Shown here piece by piece: positions 1 to 8,749 of a DNA stretch of 64,000 nucleotides (the first letter of the stretch is position 1; every line of letters begins with the position of its first letter). The notes below the pieces were generated by a model. The model ran no database searches, was not told the DNA's origin, and saw only the letters and a program-made list of their open reading frames with translations. Source of the DNA: Nocardiopsis alborubida (GTDB lineage Bacteria; Actinomycetota; Actinomycetes; Streptosporangiales; Streptosporangiaceae); contig NZ_JAAXPG010000004.1 in NCBI RefSeq assembly GCF_012396365.1, forward strand, positions 233,642 through 297,641, read 5' to 3'. The translations under genes were made by a program, and so were the position numbers.

Positions 1-38
1 CGGGTCAAGTGGCTCTCCTTTGCGTCACGTCCCGCGCA

Positions 39-839
39 TCACGCGGCACTCGGTGCGGCGACGTCGATCAGGCTCTGTCCGTGGGCCACGGCCTGGCGGC
101 CCGCGGCCCTCATCACGGCCCACATGGTCACCTGGTTGGCCGCGATCACCGGTTTGCCCAGCTCGCGTTCCAGGGGCGCGATGATGTCGTAGGTGAGCAC
201 GTTGGTGCAGCTGATGAACACGGCCTGGGCGTCGGGGCGGTCCACCGAGTGCACCGCCTCGGACACCTCGGCGTAGGTCACCCGCCAGATGTGGCTGAGC
301 AGGCCCAGCCCCACGCTGGAGGTCACGGCGACGCGGTGCTCGGCGAGGTAGGCCAGGAGCCGGTCGGTCACGCTGTCCACGTAGGGCGTGACGACGGCGA
401 TCCGGTCGGCGCCGAGCGCGTCCAGGGCCTGGACCAGCGCCCCGGACGTGGTGACGGCGGCGGGCGCCCCGGCGTCCACCATGGCCTGGTGCAGGCGCCG
501 CTCACCCCGGGCGCCGTGCACGAAGCTGCCCGAGGCGCACGCGTACCCGATGGCCAGGGGCTCGGGGGCGAGCAGCGCGCGGACCGCCGGGTCCACGTGC
601 TCCTCCCGGCACAGGGCGGCGGCCTGGTCGACCGTCACCGGTACGTGTACGTACGGCAACCGCGTGACGTGCAGCGAGACGTCGTCGGGCGTCCAGCGCC
701 AGAGTTCGCGGTCGAGCGCGAAGTCGTAGGGCGCGATGACGCCGACTCCCGCCTGCCACGGCGTCCGCGTGCTCGCGGCCAGTTCGACGACCTGCCGCTG
801 CGCGTCGGTGCCGTTCGTGTGCTCTCCGTCGGTCCGCAT
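39..839 (-). CDS. Asp/Glu racemase / maleate isomerase-like protein
   Basis: 266-residue cytoplasmic protein of the Asp/Glu/hydantoin racemase superfamily, closest in look to maleate cis-trans isomerases and arylmalonate decarboxylases. These use one or two cysteines on two pseudo-symmetric Rossmann-like lobes to move a proton next to a carboxylate. Both expected cysteine regions are visible: YACASGSF near residue 98 and ISCTNVLTYD near residue 210. The ATG at 839 is preceded by a good GGGAGGTGAG ribosome site. It lies 115 bp downstream of the DUF3830 gene on the same strand, so the two probably share a transcript from the operator region at 1.5-1.65 kb. The linkage to a dehydrogenase and an amidase suggests catabolism of a small carboxylate or amide; the substrate cannot be read from the sequence. 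Confidence 0.8.
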   Translation of the reverse strand: MRTDGEHTNGTDAQRQVVELAASTRTPWQAGVGVIAPYDFALDRELWRWTPDDVSLHVTRLPYVHVPVTVDQAAALCREEHVDPAVRALLAPEPLAIGYACASGSFVHGARGERRLHQAMVDAGAPAAVTTSGALVQALDALGADRIAVVTPYVDSVTDRLLAYLAEHRVAVTSSVGLGLLSHIWRVTYAEVSEAVHSVDRPDAQAVFISCTNVLTYDIIAPLERELGKPVIAANQVTMWAVMRAAGRQAVAHGQSLIDVAAPSAA

Positions 840-954
840 CGGTCACTCACCTCCCGGGTATGTGTTGTCGTTGCCGTCCCCGCGGGGACGCGGTCGCTCC
901 GCGCCGGGACCCGAGGGCCGCCCGTGGTCGCGGACGCCGGGGCCCGTGAGCCGG

Positions 955-1437
955 TCAGCGCTCCAGGCGCTCGTACACCAGGCGCTCTCCGACGCTGCCC
1001 GAGCGCCAGACGTCGTCGCAGGCCTCGGCCATGGCGGGCAGGTTCTCGACGACGGCGGCGAACACGTTGCCGGGGACCCAGCCGACGTCGCCGTTGAGGA
1101 GCAGGTTGTTGCGCCCGTAGAAGAGGGCGAGGTCGATGACGCCGGGCAGGTGGCCGATTCCCTTGTCCTCCTTGAAGGCGCGGTCGAGCATGCCCCCGTC
1201 GAAGGAGAAGTAGACGACGTCGCCGGGGATCGGGGTGACGGTGGGGTTCTCCTGGCCGGGCTCGACCTCGGCGAACCGAGGCACCATCGTGTAGACCTCG
1301 TTGCGCGCGTACTTGGCGTGCTGGACCGCGTCGCCCTGCGGCAGGGCGTTCCAGACCGCCTCACAGGTGCGGGGCGCGTCCTTGTCCAGGAGTTCGGCGA
1401 CGCAGGAGACCCCGCGCCTGGGCAGGGTGATGGTCAT
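955..1437 (-). CDS. DUF3830 family protein (cyclophilin-like fold)
   Basis: 160-residue protein resembling the DUF3830 family, a small beta-barrel family of unknown function with a cyclophilin-like fold, often found beside racemase, amidase and hydrolase genes. Recognisable stretches are CEAVWNALPQ, GDVVYFSFDGG and the C-terminal FAAVVENLPAMAEAC. I place the start at the ATG at 1437 (MTITLPRRG). The open frame continues upstream to 1647, but that extension runs through both GATTGTTGACAATC operators and has the composition of a promoter, not of a protein. It is the first gene of the leftward arm, followed by the racemase-like gene. Function unknown; possibly a binding or isomerase partner in the same pathway. 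Confidence 0.72.
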   Translation of the reverse strand: MTITLPRRGVSCVAELLDKDAPRTCEAVWNALPQGDAVQHAKYARNEVYTMVPRFAEVEPGQENPTVTPIPGDVVYFSFDGGMLDRAFKEDKGIGHLPGVIDLALFYGRNNLLLNGDVGWVPGNVFAAVVENLPAMAEACDDVWRSGSVGERLVYERLER

Positions 1438-1512
1438 GTACCGGGGCAATGGGTAGTCCCTTCGACGTCGGGTAGCGGGACCTGCGGGAACACCCCCGGC
1501 GTCGGGGCTGTT

Positions 1513-1526
1513 GATTGTTGACAATC
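1513..1526. promoter_or_regulatory. Palindromic operator copy 1 (GntR/FCD-like)
   Basis: GATTGTTGACAATC is an inverted repeat (GATTGT, two central bases, ACAATC) and is followed by CTA. It lies 76 bp before the DUF3830 start. An identical 17-base block, GATTGTTGACAATCCTA, recurs at 1636. TTGTTGACAA-type palindromes are typical of FCD-subfamily GntR regulators of carboxylate catabolism. No GntR gene is in the window. Confidence 0.7.
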
Positions 1527-1635
1527 CTAGGGTCCACAACCTGGATGCGGCAATAACCCCGATGCGAGTGGGTATCCCGGGCAGGTCAGAGGTGGTGTGA
1601 GAGGTGCGGGTTCCGGCGGAAACAGTCGGTTTGTG

Positions 1636-1649
1636 GATTGTTGACAATC
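1636..1649. promoter_or_regulatory. Palindromic operator copy 2 (GntR/FCD-like)
   Basis: Exact second copy of GATTGTTGACAATC(CTA), 123 bp from the first and about 90 bp before the GTG of the dehydrogenase gene. One copy near each divergent arm suggests that one repressor controls both transcripts. The 1438-1739 gap holds only these two sites and presumably the two promoters. Confidence 0.7.
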
Positions 1650-1739
1650 CTATGTCGGCTCCCTAGCGTTTCCCGTGCAGGGCGATCCGTCCCCGACGAC
1701 CTCTCTGAACCACCGTCGCCAACCGGAGAGTGCACGCCC

Positions 1740-2759
1740 GTGAACAGCCTCACCCCGCCCGACCGCCCGAGACTCCTCGTCCTCCACGGCGACGAACTCC
1801 CGCCCGGCCGCGAGCGGATGGACGACCATCCCCGGCTCGGCGAGGTCGTCTACGCCACCGCCGACGAACTCCCCGCCAGGCTGCCCGGGACGCACGCGCT
1901 GCTGGTGTGGGACCTGTTCACCGAGGCGCTGGCCTCCGCCTGGCCCAAGGCCGACTCCCTGGCCTGGGTGCACGCCGCCACCGCCGGGGTGGACAACCTC
2001 ATGTTCCCCGGCCTGGTGGAGAGCCCCGCCGTGGTCACCAACTCGCGCGGGGTCTTCGACGAGCCCATCGCCGAGTACGTGCTCGGCCAGGTCGTCGCCT
2101 TCGCCAAGGGCTTCCAGCAGACCTGGGAGCACCAGCGCGAACGCCGCTGGGAGCACCGGGAGACCGAGCGGGTCTCCGGCAGGCGGGTCCTCGTGGTCGG
2201 GACCGGGCCGATCGGCCGCCACATCGCCCGCAAGCTGACGGCCGTGGGCATGCGCGTGCGCGCCTCCGGCAGCCGCGCGCGCGGCGGCGACCCCGACTTC
2301 GGCACCGTGGTCGAGTCCAGCCTGGCCGAACGCGGCGCCGACGGCGCCCCGACCCTGGCCGGCGAGCTCCCCGAGGCGGACTACGTGGTGATCGCCGCCC
2401 CGCTCACCGACGCCACCCGTGGGCTGGTCGACCGCCGGTTCCTGGGACTGATGAAACCCACCGCGCGGCTGGTCAACGTGGCGCGCGGCCCCATCGTGGT
2501 CGAGGCCGACCTGGCCGCGGCCCTGGAGCACCGCCTCATCGCGGGCGCCGCACTGGACGTGTTCGAGGACGAGCCCCTCAAGGCGGTCTCCCCGCTGTGG
2601 GGACTGCCCGGGTCGGTGGTCTCGCCGCACATGTCCGGCGACGTCGTCGGCTGGCGCGGTGACCTCATGGACCTGTTCCTCGACAACCTCGCCCGTTACC
2701 TGGACGGGCGTGAACTGCTCAACGTGGTCGACAAGAGCCGCGGCTACGTGCCCGGCTGA
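1740..2759 (+). CDS. D-isomer-specific 2-hydroxyacid dehydrogenase
   Basis: 339-residue NAD(P)-dependent oxidoreductase interconverting a 2-hydroxyacid and a 2-oxoacid. The nucleotide-binding motif GTGPIGRHIARKL lies near residues 152-165. The family Arg, Glu and His positions appear in NVARGPIV (about 250), EDEPL (about 280) and SPHMSG (about 297, the catalytic His). I chose the GTG at 1740 because CCGGAGAG sits ten bases before it; an upstream ATG at 1638 lies inside the second operator. It starts the rightward arm and is followed 29 bp later by the amidase. Specificity is unknown; several family members act on glyoxylate or hydroxypyruvate, so that is only one possibility. Confidence 0.85.
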   Translation: MNSLTPPDRPRLLVLHGDELPPGRERMDDHPRLGEVVYATADELPARLPGTHALLVWDLFTEALASAWPKADSLAWVHAATAGVDNLMFPGLVESPAVVTNSRGVFDEPIAEYVLGQVVAFAKGFQQTWEHQRERRWEHRETERVSGRRVLVVGTGPIGRHIARKLTAVGMRVRASGSRARGGDPDFGTVVESSLAERGADGAPTLAGELPEADYVVIAAPLTDATRGLVDRRFLGLMKPTARLVNVARGPIVVEADLAAALEHRLIAGAALDVFEDEPLKAVSPLWGLPGSVVSPHMSGDVVGWRGDLMDLFLDNLARYLDGRELLNVVDKSRGYVPG

Positions 2760-2788
2760 CCCCTGATGGCGTGACACGGGAGGCTGAA

Positions 2789-4303
2789 GTGACGATCCGT
2801 TCCGACCGGGCCGGGACCGAGGACGCGAGCGCGGACGTCGGCGCGGCCGAGGGCGCCCCGGGGGCGACCGCGGTTCCGCAGGCGCGCTCCGGCGGGCCCT
2901 CCGTACCGGCCGACCTGTCCGCCGAGCGGCTGCTCGCGGCCTACGCCGCCGGGGAGCTTTCCCCGGTGGAGGCCGTCGACTCCGTCCTAGAGCGCATCGA
3001 GCGGGACAACCCGGCGCTCAACGCGTTCTGCCTGGTGCGCCCGGACGAGGCCCGCGAGGCCGCCCGCGCCTCCGCCGAGCGGTGGCGGCGCGGCGAGCCC
3101 TCCGGGGCCCTGGACGGGGTGCCGGTCTCGGTCAAGGACGTCCACCTCACCCGGGGATGGCCCACCCTGAAGGGGTCGGTCACCAGCTCCCAGGAGGGGA
3201 CGTGGGAGGAGGACTCCCCGGCGGTGGCCCGGCTGCGGGAGAGCGGCGCGGTGTTCGTCGGCAAGACGACCACGCCCGAGCTGGCCTGGAAGGGCGTCAC
3301 CGACGGCCCGCTCACCGGCGTCACCCGCAACCCGTGGGACCTGTCCACCACGCCGGGCGGCTCCAGCGGCGGGTCCGCGGCGGCCGTCGCGGCCGGGATG
3401 GCCCCGCTGTCCACCGGTACTGACGGGGGCGGCTCGATCCGCATCCCGGCCAGCTTCACCGGTGTCTGCGGGATCAAGCCCACGTGGGGCCTGGTGCCGC
3501 ACTACCCGGCCAGTCCCTTCGGGTCGCTCGCGCACACCGGGCCGCTGGCCCGCACGGTGGGCGACATGGCGCTGATGCTGGAGGTCATGGCCCAACCCGA
3601 CGCGCGCGACTGGGCGGCGTTGGCACCGCCCGCGCCCGGTCTCGGCGACGTGCGTCTGCGCGCCGACGCCGAACGGCTGGTGCGGGGCATGCGGATCGCC
3701 TACAGCCCCACCCTGGGCGGTCTGGACGTGGACCCGGAGGTGGCGGCGGCGGTCGCCGACGCGGTGGCCGTGTTCGAGGCGCTGGGCGCCCGGGTGGAGG
3801 AGGCCGACCCCGGCCTGCCCGACTCCCGGGAGGAGTTCCACGTGCTGTGGTACTCCGGTGCGGCCAAGGCCACGGACCGGCTCACGGACCGCCAGCGGGA
3901 CCTGCTCGACCCCGGCCTGCGGGAGATCGTGGAGGAGGGGCTGACCTACTCGGCGCAGGACTACCTGACCGCGATGGCGCTGCGGATGGAGATGGGCGCG
4001 CGGATGGGCCGCTTCCACGGCGCCTACGACCTGCTGCTCACCCCGTCGATGCCGATCGCGGCGTTCGAGGCGGGGCTGGAGTCGCCGCCGCGGCTGGCGG
4101 GGGAGCGGTGGACCTCCTGGGCGGGGTTCAGCTACCCGTTCAACATGACCCAGCAGCCCGCGGCGAGCGTGCCGTGCGGGTTCACGGCGGCGGGGCTGCC
4201 GGTGGGCCTCCAGGTGGTCGGTCCCCGGCACGCCGACGCCCGGGTGTTGGCGGCCTGCCGCGCGTTCGAGCTCGCCCGTCCCTGGGCGGACCGGAGGCCG
4301 TGA
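2789..4303 (+). CDS. Amidase (amidase signature family)
   Basis: 504-residue amide hydrolase of the amidase-signature family with a Ser-cisSer-Lys triad. The Lys is in SVKDVHLT (about residue 112), the cis-Ser in the Gly/Ser-rich [16 protein letters not shown] (about 190-205) and the nucleophilic Ser in [12 protein letters not shown] (about 212-223). CGIKPTWG follows as in typical members. The GTG at 2789 has GGGAGG 6 bp upstream; an in-frame GTG at 2771 lacks a comparable site. The first 35 residues are Ala/Gly-rich and probably disordered. It is the last gene of the rightward arm and likely releases ammonia plus a carboxylate that the neighbouring enzymes process; the substrate is not known. 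Confidence 0.88.
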   Translation: MTIRSDRAGTEDASADVGAAEGAPGATAVPQARSGGPSVPADLSAERLLAAYAAGELSPVEAVDSVLERIERDNPALNAFCLVRPDEAREAARASAERWRRGEPSGALDGVPVSVKDVHLTRGWPTLKGSVTSSQEGTWEEDSPAVARLRESGAVFVGKTTTPELAWKGVTDGPLTGVTRNPWDLSTTPGGSSGGSAAAVAAGMAPLSTGTDGGGSIRIPASFTGVCGIKPTWGLVPHYPASPFGSLAHTGPLARTVGDMALMLEVMAQPDARDWAALAPPAPGLGDVRLRADAERLVRGMRIAYSPTLGGLDVDPEVAAAVADAVAVFEALGARVEEADPGLPDSREEFHVLWYSGAAKATDRLTDRQRDLLDPGLREIVEEGLTYSAQDYLTAMALRMEMGARMGRFHGAYDLLLTPSMPIAAFEAGLESPPRLAGERWTSWAGFSYPFNMTQQPAASVPCGFTAAGLPVGLQVVGPRHADARVLAACRAFELARPWADRRP

Positions 4304-4394
4304 ATTCTGATGTGTTTCGTGGCTTGTGGGAGTCACGTGCACACCCGCTGCTATCAGGCGCTTTGCTTTACGGATGAGGAGAATTGTCCGTTTG

Positions 4395-4410
4395 TAGGAC
4401 CTTCGTCCGA
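4395..4410. promoter_or_regulatory. Possible DevR/DosR-like box upstream of the response regulator
   Basis: TAGGACCTTCGTCCGA contains the inverted halves GGAC and GTCC around CTTC. This weakly resembles the mycobacterial DosR box (GGGACT/AGTCCC halves). It lies about 105 bp before a DevR-like gene, so autoregulation is possible. The rest of the 4304-4511 gap shows no gene. Confidence 0.25.
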
Positions 4411-4511
4411 GGAGTTCGGTGCCTAAGGGCCCGCGCGCGGGCCTCCGCACGTATTACCGTCTTCATCGGAGCGGTGTCTGATCGCGGTGACGCAGGGATG
4501 AGGATGGGCCG

Positions 4512-5183
4512 ATGCCGGGTGGTGGAGCCGAGGGCGTTCGCAAGCAGATCAGGGTGTTCCTGGTGGACGACCACGAGGTGGTCCGCCGGGGCGTGGCCGC
4601 CCTGCTGGAGACCGAGGACGACATGACCGTCGTCGGCGAGGCCGGGACGGCCGAACAGGCGTTGTCGCGCATCCCCGTGGTGCTGCCCGACGTCGCGGTC
4701 CTGGACGTGCGGCTGCCGGGCGGGTCGGGCGTGCAGGTGTGCCGGGAGATCCGCTCGGACCACCCCGAGATCGCCTGCCTGATGCTGACCTCGTTCGCCG
4801 ACGAGGACGCCCTGTACGACGCCGTCATGGCCGGAGCGGCCGGGTACGTGCTCAAGCAGATCCACGGCGCCGACCTGGTCGGGGCGGTGCGCACGGTGGC
4901 CTCGGGCGGCTCGCTGCTGGACTCGGGAAGCACCGGCGCGATGCTGGAGCGGCTGCGCGGCGCCCAGGCCGAGCCGGACCCGCTGGCCGAGCTGACCCCG
5001 CAGGAACGGCAGATCCTCGACCTCATCGGTGAGGGGATGACCAACAGGCAGATCGGCGAGCGCCTGTACCTGGCGGAGAAGACCGTCAAGAACTACGTGT
5101 CCGCCCTGCTGTCCAAGCTGGACCTCAAGCGCCGCACACAGGCCGCCGTGCTCGTCGCCGAACTGCGCGGCCGCCGCTACTGA
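4512..5183 (+). CDS. NarL/LuxR-family response regulator, DevR-like
   Basis: 223-residue two-component response regulator. The receiver has the acidic pair in VFLVDDHEVV (D19, D20), the phospho-acceptor D65 in VLDVRLPGG and the conserved Lys in YVLKQ (about 115). The C-terminal LuxR helix-turn-helix runs from LTPQERQILDLIGEG through NRQIGERLYLAEKTVKNYVS. DevR/DosR regulators carry the same TVKNYVS and KLDLKRRTQAA-like sequences. It is convergent with, and probably paired to, the GAF-domain kinase at 5341-7086, separated from it by a terminator. By analogy it may answer redox, NO or oxygen cues; that is inference. Confidence 0.9.
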   Translation: MPGGGAEGVRKQIRVFLVDDHEVVRRGVAALLETEDDMTVVGEAGTAEQALSRIPVVLPDVAVLDVRLPGGSGVQVCREIRSDHPEIACLMLTSFADEDALYDAVMAGAAGYVLKQIHGADLVGAVRTVASGGSLLDSGSTGAMLERLRGAQAEPDPLAELTPQERQILDLIGEGMTNRQIGERLYLAEKTVKNYVSALLSKLDLKRRTQAAVLVAELRGRRY

Positions 5184-5184
5184 C

Positions 5185-5224
5185 CCCGGCTGCCCGGCCC
5201 GCCTCAGCGGATCGGGCAGCCGGG
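5185..5224. terminator. Bidirectional stem-loop between convergent two-component genes
   Basis: CCCGGCTGCCCG (5185-5196) pairs perfectly with CGGGCAGCCGGG (5213-5224), a 12-bp stem with a 16-base loop, immediately after the response-regulator stop codon. No T-tract follows, as is common in GC-rich actinomycetes. Confidence 0.7.
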
Positions 5225-5340
5225 CCGGTCACGGCGGTCCCGCGAGCCCCGGCGGACGCGAGGCCGCCCAGGGGACTTCCGGGTCGCGTGGAGGCTTCCC
5301 GGGCCCCGGAGAGGCCTCCGGGGCCGCGTTCCCGGTTCGC

Positions 5341-7086
5341 TCAGAAGCTGTCCGGAGGCGGCACGGCGTCGTCGCGCAGGGGTACCCGCCACACCAGCAC
5401 CGTGCCCCCGCCCTCGCTCCCGCGCGCGGTGAAGCCGCCGCCCAGCGCCCGGGCCCGCTGCTCCAGGTTGCGCAGACCGCTGCGCCGCCCCTGCTCGGGC
5501 AGGCCCACGCCGTTGTCGGTCACCGTCAGGGCCAGGGTGGTCGGACGCCCGGTGACCGAGGTCTCCTCCACCGCCACCGACACGTGCACCTCCGTCGCGC
5601 GCGCGTGCCGCGCCACGTTGGTCAGTCCCTCGCCGAGCACCGCGAGCAGCTGCTCGCCGATGTCGTCGGGCACGGACGCGTCGATCGGCCCGTCCAGGCT
5701 CACCCCGGGATGGCACCCCAGGCTGTGCGCGGTGTTCTCGGCCAGTCCCAGGATGCGCCCGCGCAGCGACGTGTCCCTGCGGCTCGGCGGGTTCTGGAGC
5801 GCGAAGATCGTCGAGCGGATCTCACGGATGGTGCCGTCGAGCTCGTCGATGGTCCGCTGCACCCGCTCCTCGGCCTCGGGCGAGGTGATCAGCCGCATCG
5901 TGCTCATCAGCGTCATCGCCGAGGCGAACAGGCGCTGGATCACCACGTCGTGCAGGTCCTTGGCGATCCGGTCGCGTTCCTCCAGCACCGCCAGGCGCTC
6001 GGTGTCGCGCCGCGCCTCGGCCAGTTCGAGGGCCACCGCGGCCTGCACCGAGAACCCGTGCAGCATGCGGCGTACCGCCGCGGTGAACGGGGCGCGGTCG
6101 GACAGCTTGCCCAGGAGCAGCACCCCGCGCGTGTTCCCCGGGGTGCCCAGGGGCACCACCAGACCCGAACCGTAGCCGCGGTGGGCGAGCATGGGGCAGT
6201 TCGCCCGGCTCAGGTCGGGAACGCTCAGGGCCTCTCCCGACTCGTACACCCATCCGCACGCGGAGTCGTGGATCTCCACCGGCGTCCCCAGGATCTCCTG
6301 GGCGATGGGCCCGTCCGCGATCTCCGCGAACAGGTGTCCCCGGGCGCGGGAGTCGGGGAGCATGATCACGGCCGTGTCCGCGCCGCCGATCTCCCGGGCC
6401 TGCGCGGCCATGTGGGCGAGCACCTCGGAGGTGTCGGCGCCAGACAACAGGCGGGTGGTGACCTCGGTGGACGCGGCCAGCCACCGCTCGCGCAGCCGCG
6501 CCTCCTCGTACAGGCGCGCGTTCTCGATGGCCAGGCCCGCGGCGGTGGCCAGCGCGGCCACCACCGCCTCGTCGTCCTCGTCGAACTCCGCGCCCCTGGC
6601 CTTCTCGGTGAGGTAGAGGTTGCCGAAGACCTCGTCGCGTACCTGGATGGGGACGCCGAGGAAACTGCCCATGTGCGGGTGGCCCTCGGGGAAGCCCTCG
6701 AAGTCGGGGTGCTCGCGCAGGTCGGCCAGGCGCAGCGACGCGCGCTCGTTCAGGGGCACGCCCAGAACGCCCTTGCCGTGGGGGAAGCCGCTGATGCGCC
6801 GGGCCTGCTCCTCGCTCATGCCCACGGGGATGAACTCGCTGAAGCCCCCGTCCTCGTCCATCACGCCCAGGCCCGCGTACCGGGCGCCGGTCAGCTGCGC
6901 CGCCGCCTCGGTCAGTCTGCGCAGCACGGTCGCCAGGTCGAGGTCGCCGCCGATGGCCAGGACGGCCTGGAGCAGCGACTGCACCCGGCCGTGCGCGGAC
7001 ATGCGCGAGTCCAGTGAGTGCACCTCGTTCAGCAGTTCGTCCACGCTGTCGGGGGACAGGGAGGAGCTCTGGGGGATCTCAGTCAT
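5341..7086 (-). CDS. GAF-domain sensor histidine kinase, DevS/DosS-like
   Basis: 581-residue soluble kinase with two GAF domains (about residues 45-195 and 215-360), a HisKA_3 dimerisation/phosphoacceptor helix (ERDRIAKDLHDVVIQRLF, His near 379) and a HATPase_c domain (N box LGEGLTNVARHA, G1 box TDNGVGLPEQG). This order matches DevS/DosS/NreB-type kinases. I placed the start at the ATG at 7086 (MTEIPQSSS), which has GGAGG upstream; the frame extends to 7188 without a better site. There are no membrane segments, so the signal is cytoplasmic, and haem binding by the GAF domains is possible but cannot be judged by eye. The likely partner is the convergent regulator at 4512. Confidence 0.88.
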   Translation of the reverse strand: MTEIPQSSSLSPDSVDELLNEVHSLDSRMSAHGRVQSLLQAVLAIGGDLDLATVLRRLTEAAAQLTGARYAGLGVMDEDGGFSEFIPVGMSEEQARRISGFPHGKGVLGVPLNERASLRLADLREHPDFEGFPEGHPHMGSFLGVPIQVRDEVFGNLYLTEKARGAEFDEDDEAVVAALATAAGLAIENARLYEEARLRERWLAASTEVTTRLLSGADTSEVLAHMAAQAREIGGADTAVIMLPDSRARGHLFAEIADGPIAQEILGTPVEIHDSACGWVYESGEALSVPDLSRANCPMLAHRGYGSGLVVPLGTPGNTRGVLLLGKLSDRAPFTAAVRRMLHGFSVQAAVALELAEARRDTERLAVLEERDRIAKDLHDVVIQRLFASAMTLMSTMRLITSPEAEERVQRTIDELDGTIREIRSTIFALQNPPSRRDTSLRGRILGLAENTAHSLGCHPGVSLDGPIDASVPDDIGEQLLAVLGEGLTNVARHARATEVHVSVAVEETSVTGRPTTLALTVTDNGVGLPEQGRRSGLRNLEQRARALGGGFTARGSEGGGTVLVWRVPLRDDAVPPPDSF

Positions 7087-7401
7087 GTGTCTGTCAACCT
7101 CCGCAGAGCCGGTCGGCGTTGTGGCAATGCGCGTTTCCCTCGGGCGTAATAGTTGAATTGTCGTTGGTTTTTCCCCGGTTTGCCACATCTTGCTGTTCAG
7201 GGGCCGGTTCCGGATGGGCGGGAATTCCTGTGGATTCGGGGTTCCGGTCGTCTAATTCATGCTAACGTCGCGATCAGCGGACGCGAGGAGGTCCTTGTGA
7301 CCTCCCGTCCCACGGCTGGAACGCGCCGCCCAGTGCGGAGCCACCGGCCCCGACCGCCCCCCGCGTGTCGATCCGCGCCCCACGGTGGAGAGGAACCCCC
7401 G

Positions 7402-8397
7402 GTGTCTGGAGTCCACGGTCTCACGAGCGCCCCCGGCGCCCGTTTCGCCGTGGTCCCCGCGCCGGTGCGGCGGGCGCTGCTGCTCGCCGCCCTCGTCTCC
7501 GGCCTCCTGGTCACCGCGTGGCTGACGGCCTCCGACCCCGTGCGGGCGCAGGAGGAGGGGGAGGCCGCTCCCCTGACACACCAGGCCGCGTCCGTCACCG
7601 GAACCGTGCGTGCTCCCGCGACGCAGGCGGTCGCGAACCGGCCGGAGGCGGCGCAGGCCGCTCAGGGGCACGGCGGCTCGGGCCAGAGCGGTTCGGGGCG
7701 GGCCGACGCCGCGCGGACGGACACGGGCCGCCCCGACTCCGGGGACCGCCCGGACGCCGCGCCCGCGGACGCCGGGGTCTCCGTTCCGGTGGCCGGCAGG
7801 ATCAACGACCCGCTGGTCGGCGCCGTGTCCGCGGTCGGGGAGAACACCACGCGGATGGTCCTCGACGGGTCCGCCGGGGTCTCCCGCGGCAACGTGCCCG
7901 AGGCCCCCGAGGTGGCCCGGCAGCTCCGCGACACCGTGCACGGGGTGACCGAGCCCGTCGAGGAGTACCTCGACGAGGACGACGCCTCCGGCGCGAAACC
8001 CCAGACAGAGGACTCGGCCCGGACCCCGGACGACACGGACGTGCGGACCGGGGCCGAGAGCGGGGCGGCGGTGCCGTCCGCGCCGGTCGGCGCCGTCACG
8101 CACTTCGTGCCGACCGTCGCCGGGGTCACCGCGGGCGCCGTTCAGCGCCACGCCGACCCGGCCGCGGAGAACGCCCCCGCCCGGTTGGTCTCCGACCCCG
8201 TCGCCACGCCCTCCGGGCTGAACGGCTCCGGTTCGGGTTCCGCCCAGGGCGCCCCCGGCGGCGTCCCCGCCGTCGCGGGCTACCTGACCACCACCGGCGC
8301 CCCGGCACCGGCACCCGGCCGGCTCCAGGCCGCCCGGCACGTCCTGCTCGCGGTTCCCGCCGAGTCCGCGGACGAGCCGACCTTCTCGCCCGACTAG
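7402..8397 (+). CDS. Secreted Ala/Pro/Asp-rich protein of unknown function
   Basis: 331-residue protein with an N-terminal export signal: Arg residues, then ALLLAALVSGLLVTAWL and a likely cleavage near VRAQ-EE (about residue 50). The rest is low-complexity, rich in Ala, Gly, Asp and Pro, with no domain I recognise. I chose the GTG at 7402 with GGAGAGGA 8 bp upstream. A GTG at 7297 has a stronger GAGGAGGT site but would add 35 Arg/Pro-rich residues ahead of the signal sequence and has weaker third-position bias. A second secreted protein follows. A structural or surface role is a guess. The gap 7087-7401 holds the divergent promoters of this gene and the kinase. Confidence 0.62.
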   Translation: MSGVHGLTSAPGARFAVVPAPVRRALLLAALVSGLLVTAWLTASDPVRAQEEGEAAPLTHQAASVTGTVRAPATQAVANRPEAAQAAQGHGGSGQSGSGRADAARTDTGRPDSGDRPDAAPADAGVSVPVAGRINDPLVGAVSAVGENTTRMVLDGSAGVSRGNVPEAPEVARQLRDTVHGVTEPVEEYLDEDDASGAKPQTEDSARTPDDTDVRTGAESGAAVPSAPVGAVTHFVPTVAGVTAGAVQRHADPAAENAPARLVSDPVATPSGLNGSGSGSAQGAPGGVPAVAGYLTTTGAPAPAPGRLQAARHVLLAVPAESADEPTFSPD

Positions 8398-8508
8398 GGG
8401 CCTTCCTCCATCCGGTCGCCCAGCGACCCTTCCTGGCACGCCCCTTCCCAGACCCGGAACGCCCGCGGACGATCACGTTCGGTGAGGAACCGGATTCCTC
8501 TGGGGGTT

Positions 8509-8545
8509 GACGTGAGCCGCGCACCTCGACGGCGAGGTTCACGTC
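8509..8545. terminator. Stem-loop between the two secreted-protein genes
   Basis: GACGTGAG (8509-8516) can pair with TTCACGTC (8538-8545) around an inner CCTCG/CGAGG stem. It could terminate the 7402 gene or act in the leader of the next one. The rest of the 8398-8749 gap shows nothing I can name. Confidence 0.4.
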
Positions 8546-8749
8546 AGTCAGTGGCCAGCCAGATCCACGACTGATGACCGGTAGAGCCGCACCGCTCCCT
8601 CCAGGCGCGGCGGGCTCTCCCACCGGAAAGCCCGGACCCGAACGGAACCCTCCTCCCGGCCAGGGGAGCGGAGCCGTCGGACGGCGGGAAGCGCACCCGA
8701 ACGCCGTCCACGCGAGAACCAGAGACCACACTCCGGAAGGACACACGAC

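Noticed and set aside
1638..1739. Upstream ATG for the hydroxyacid dehydrogenase
   Set aside because: It lies inside the second operator; the GTG at 1740 has a ribosome site and the natural domain start.
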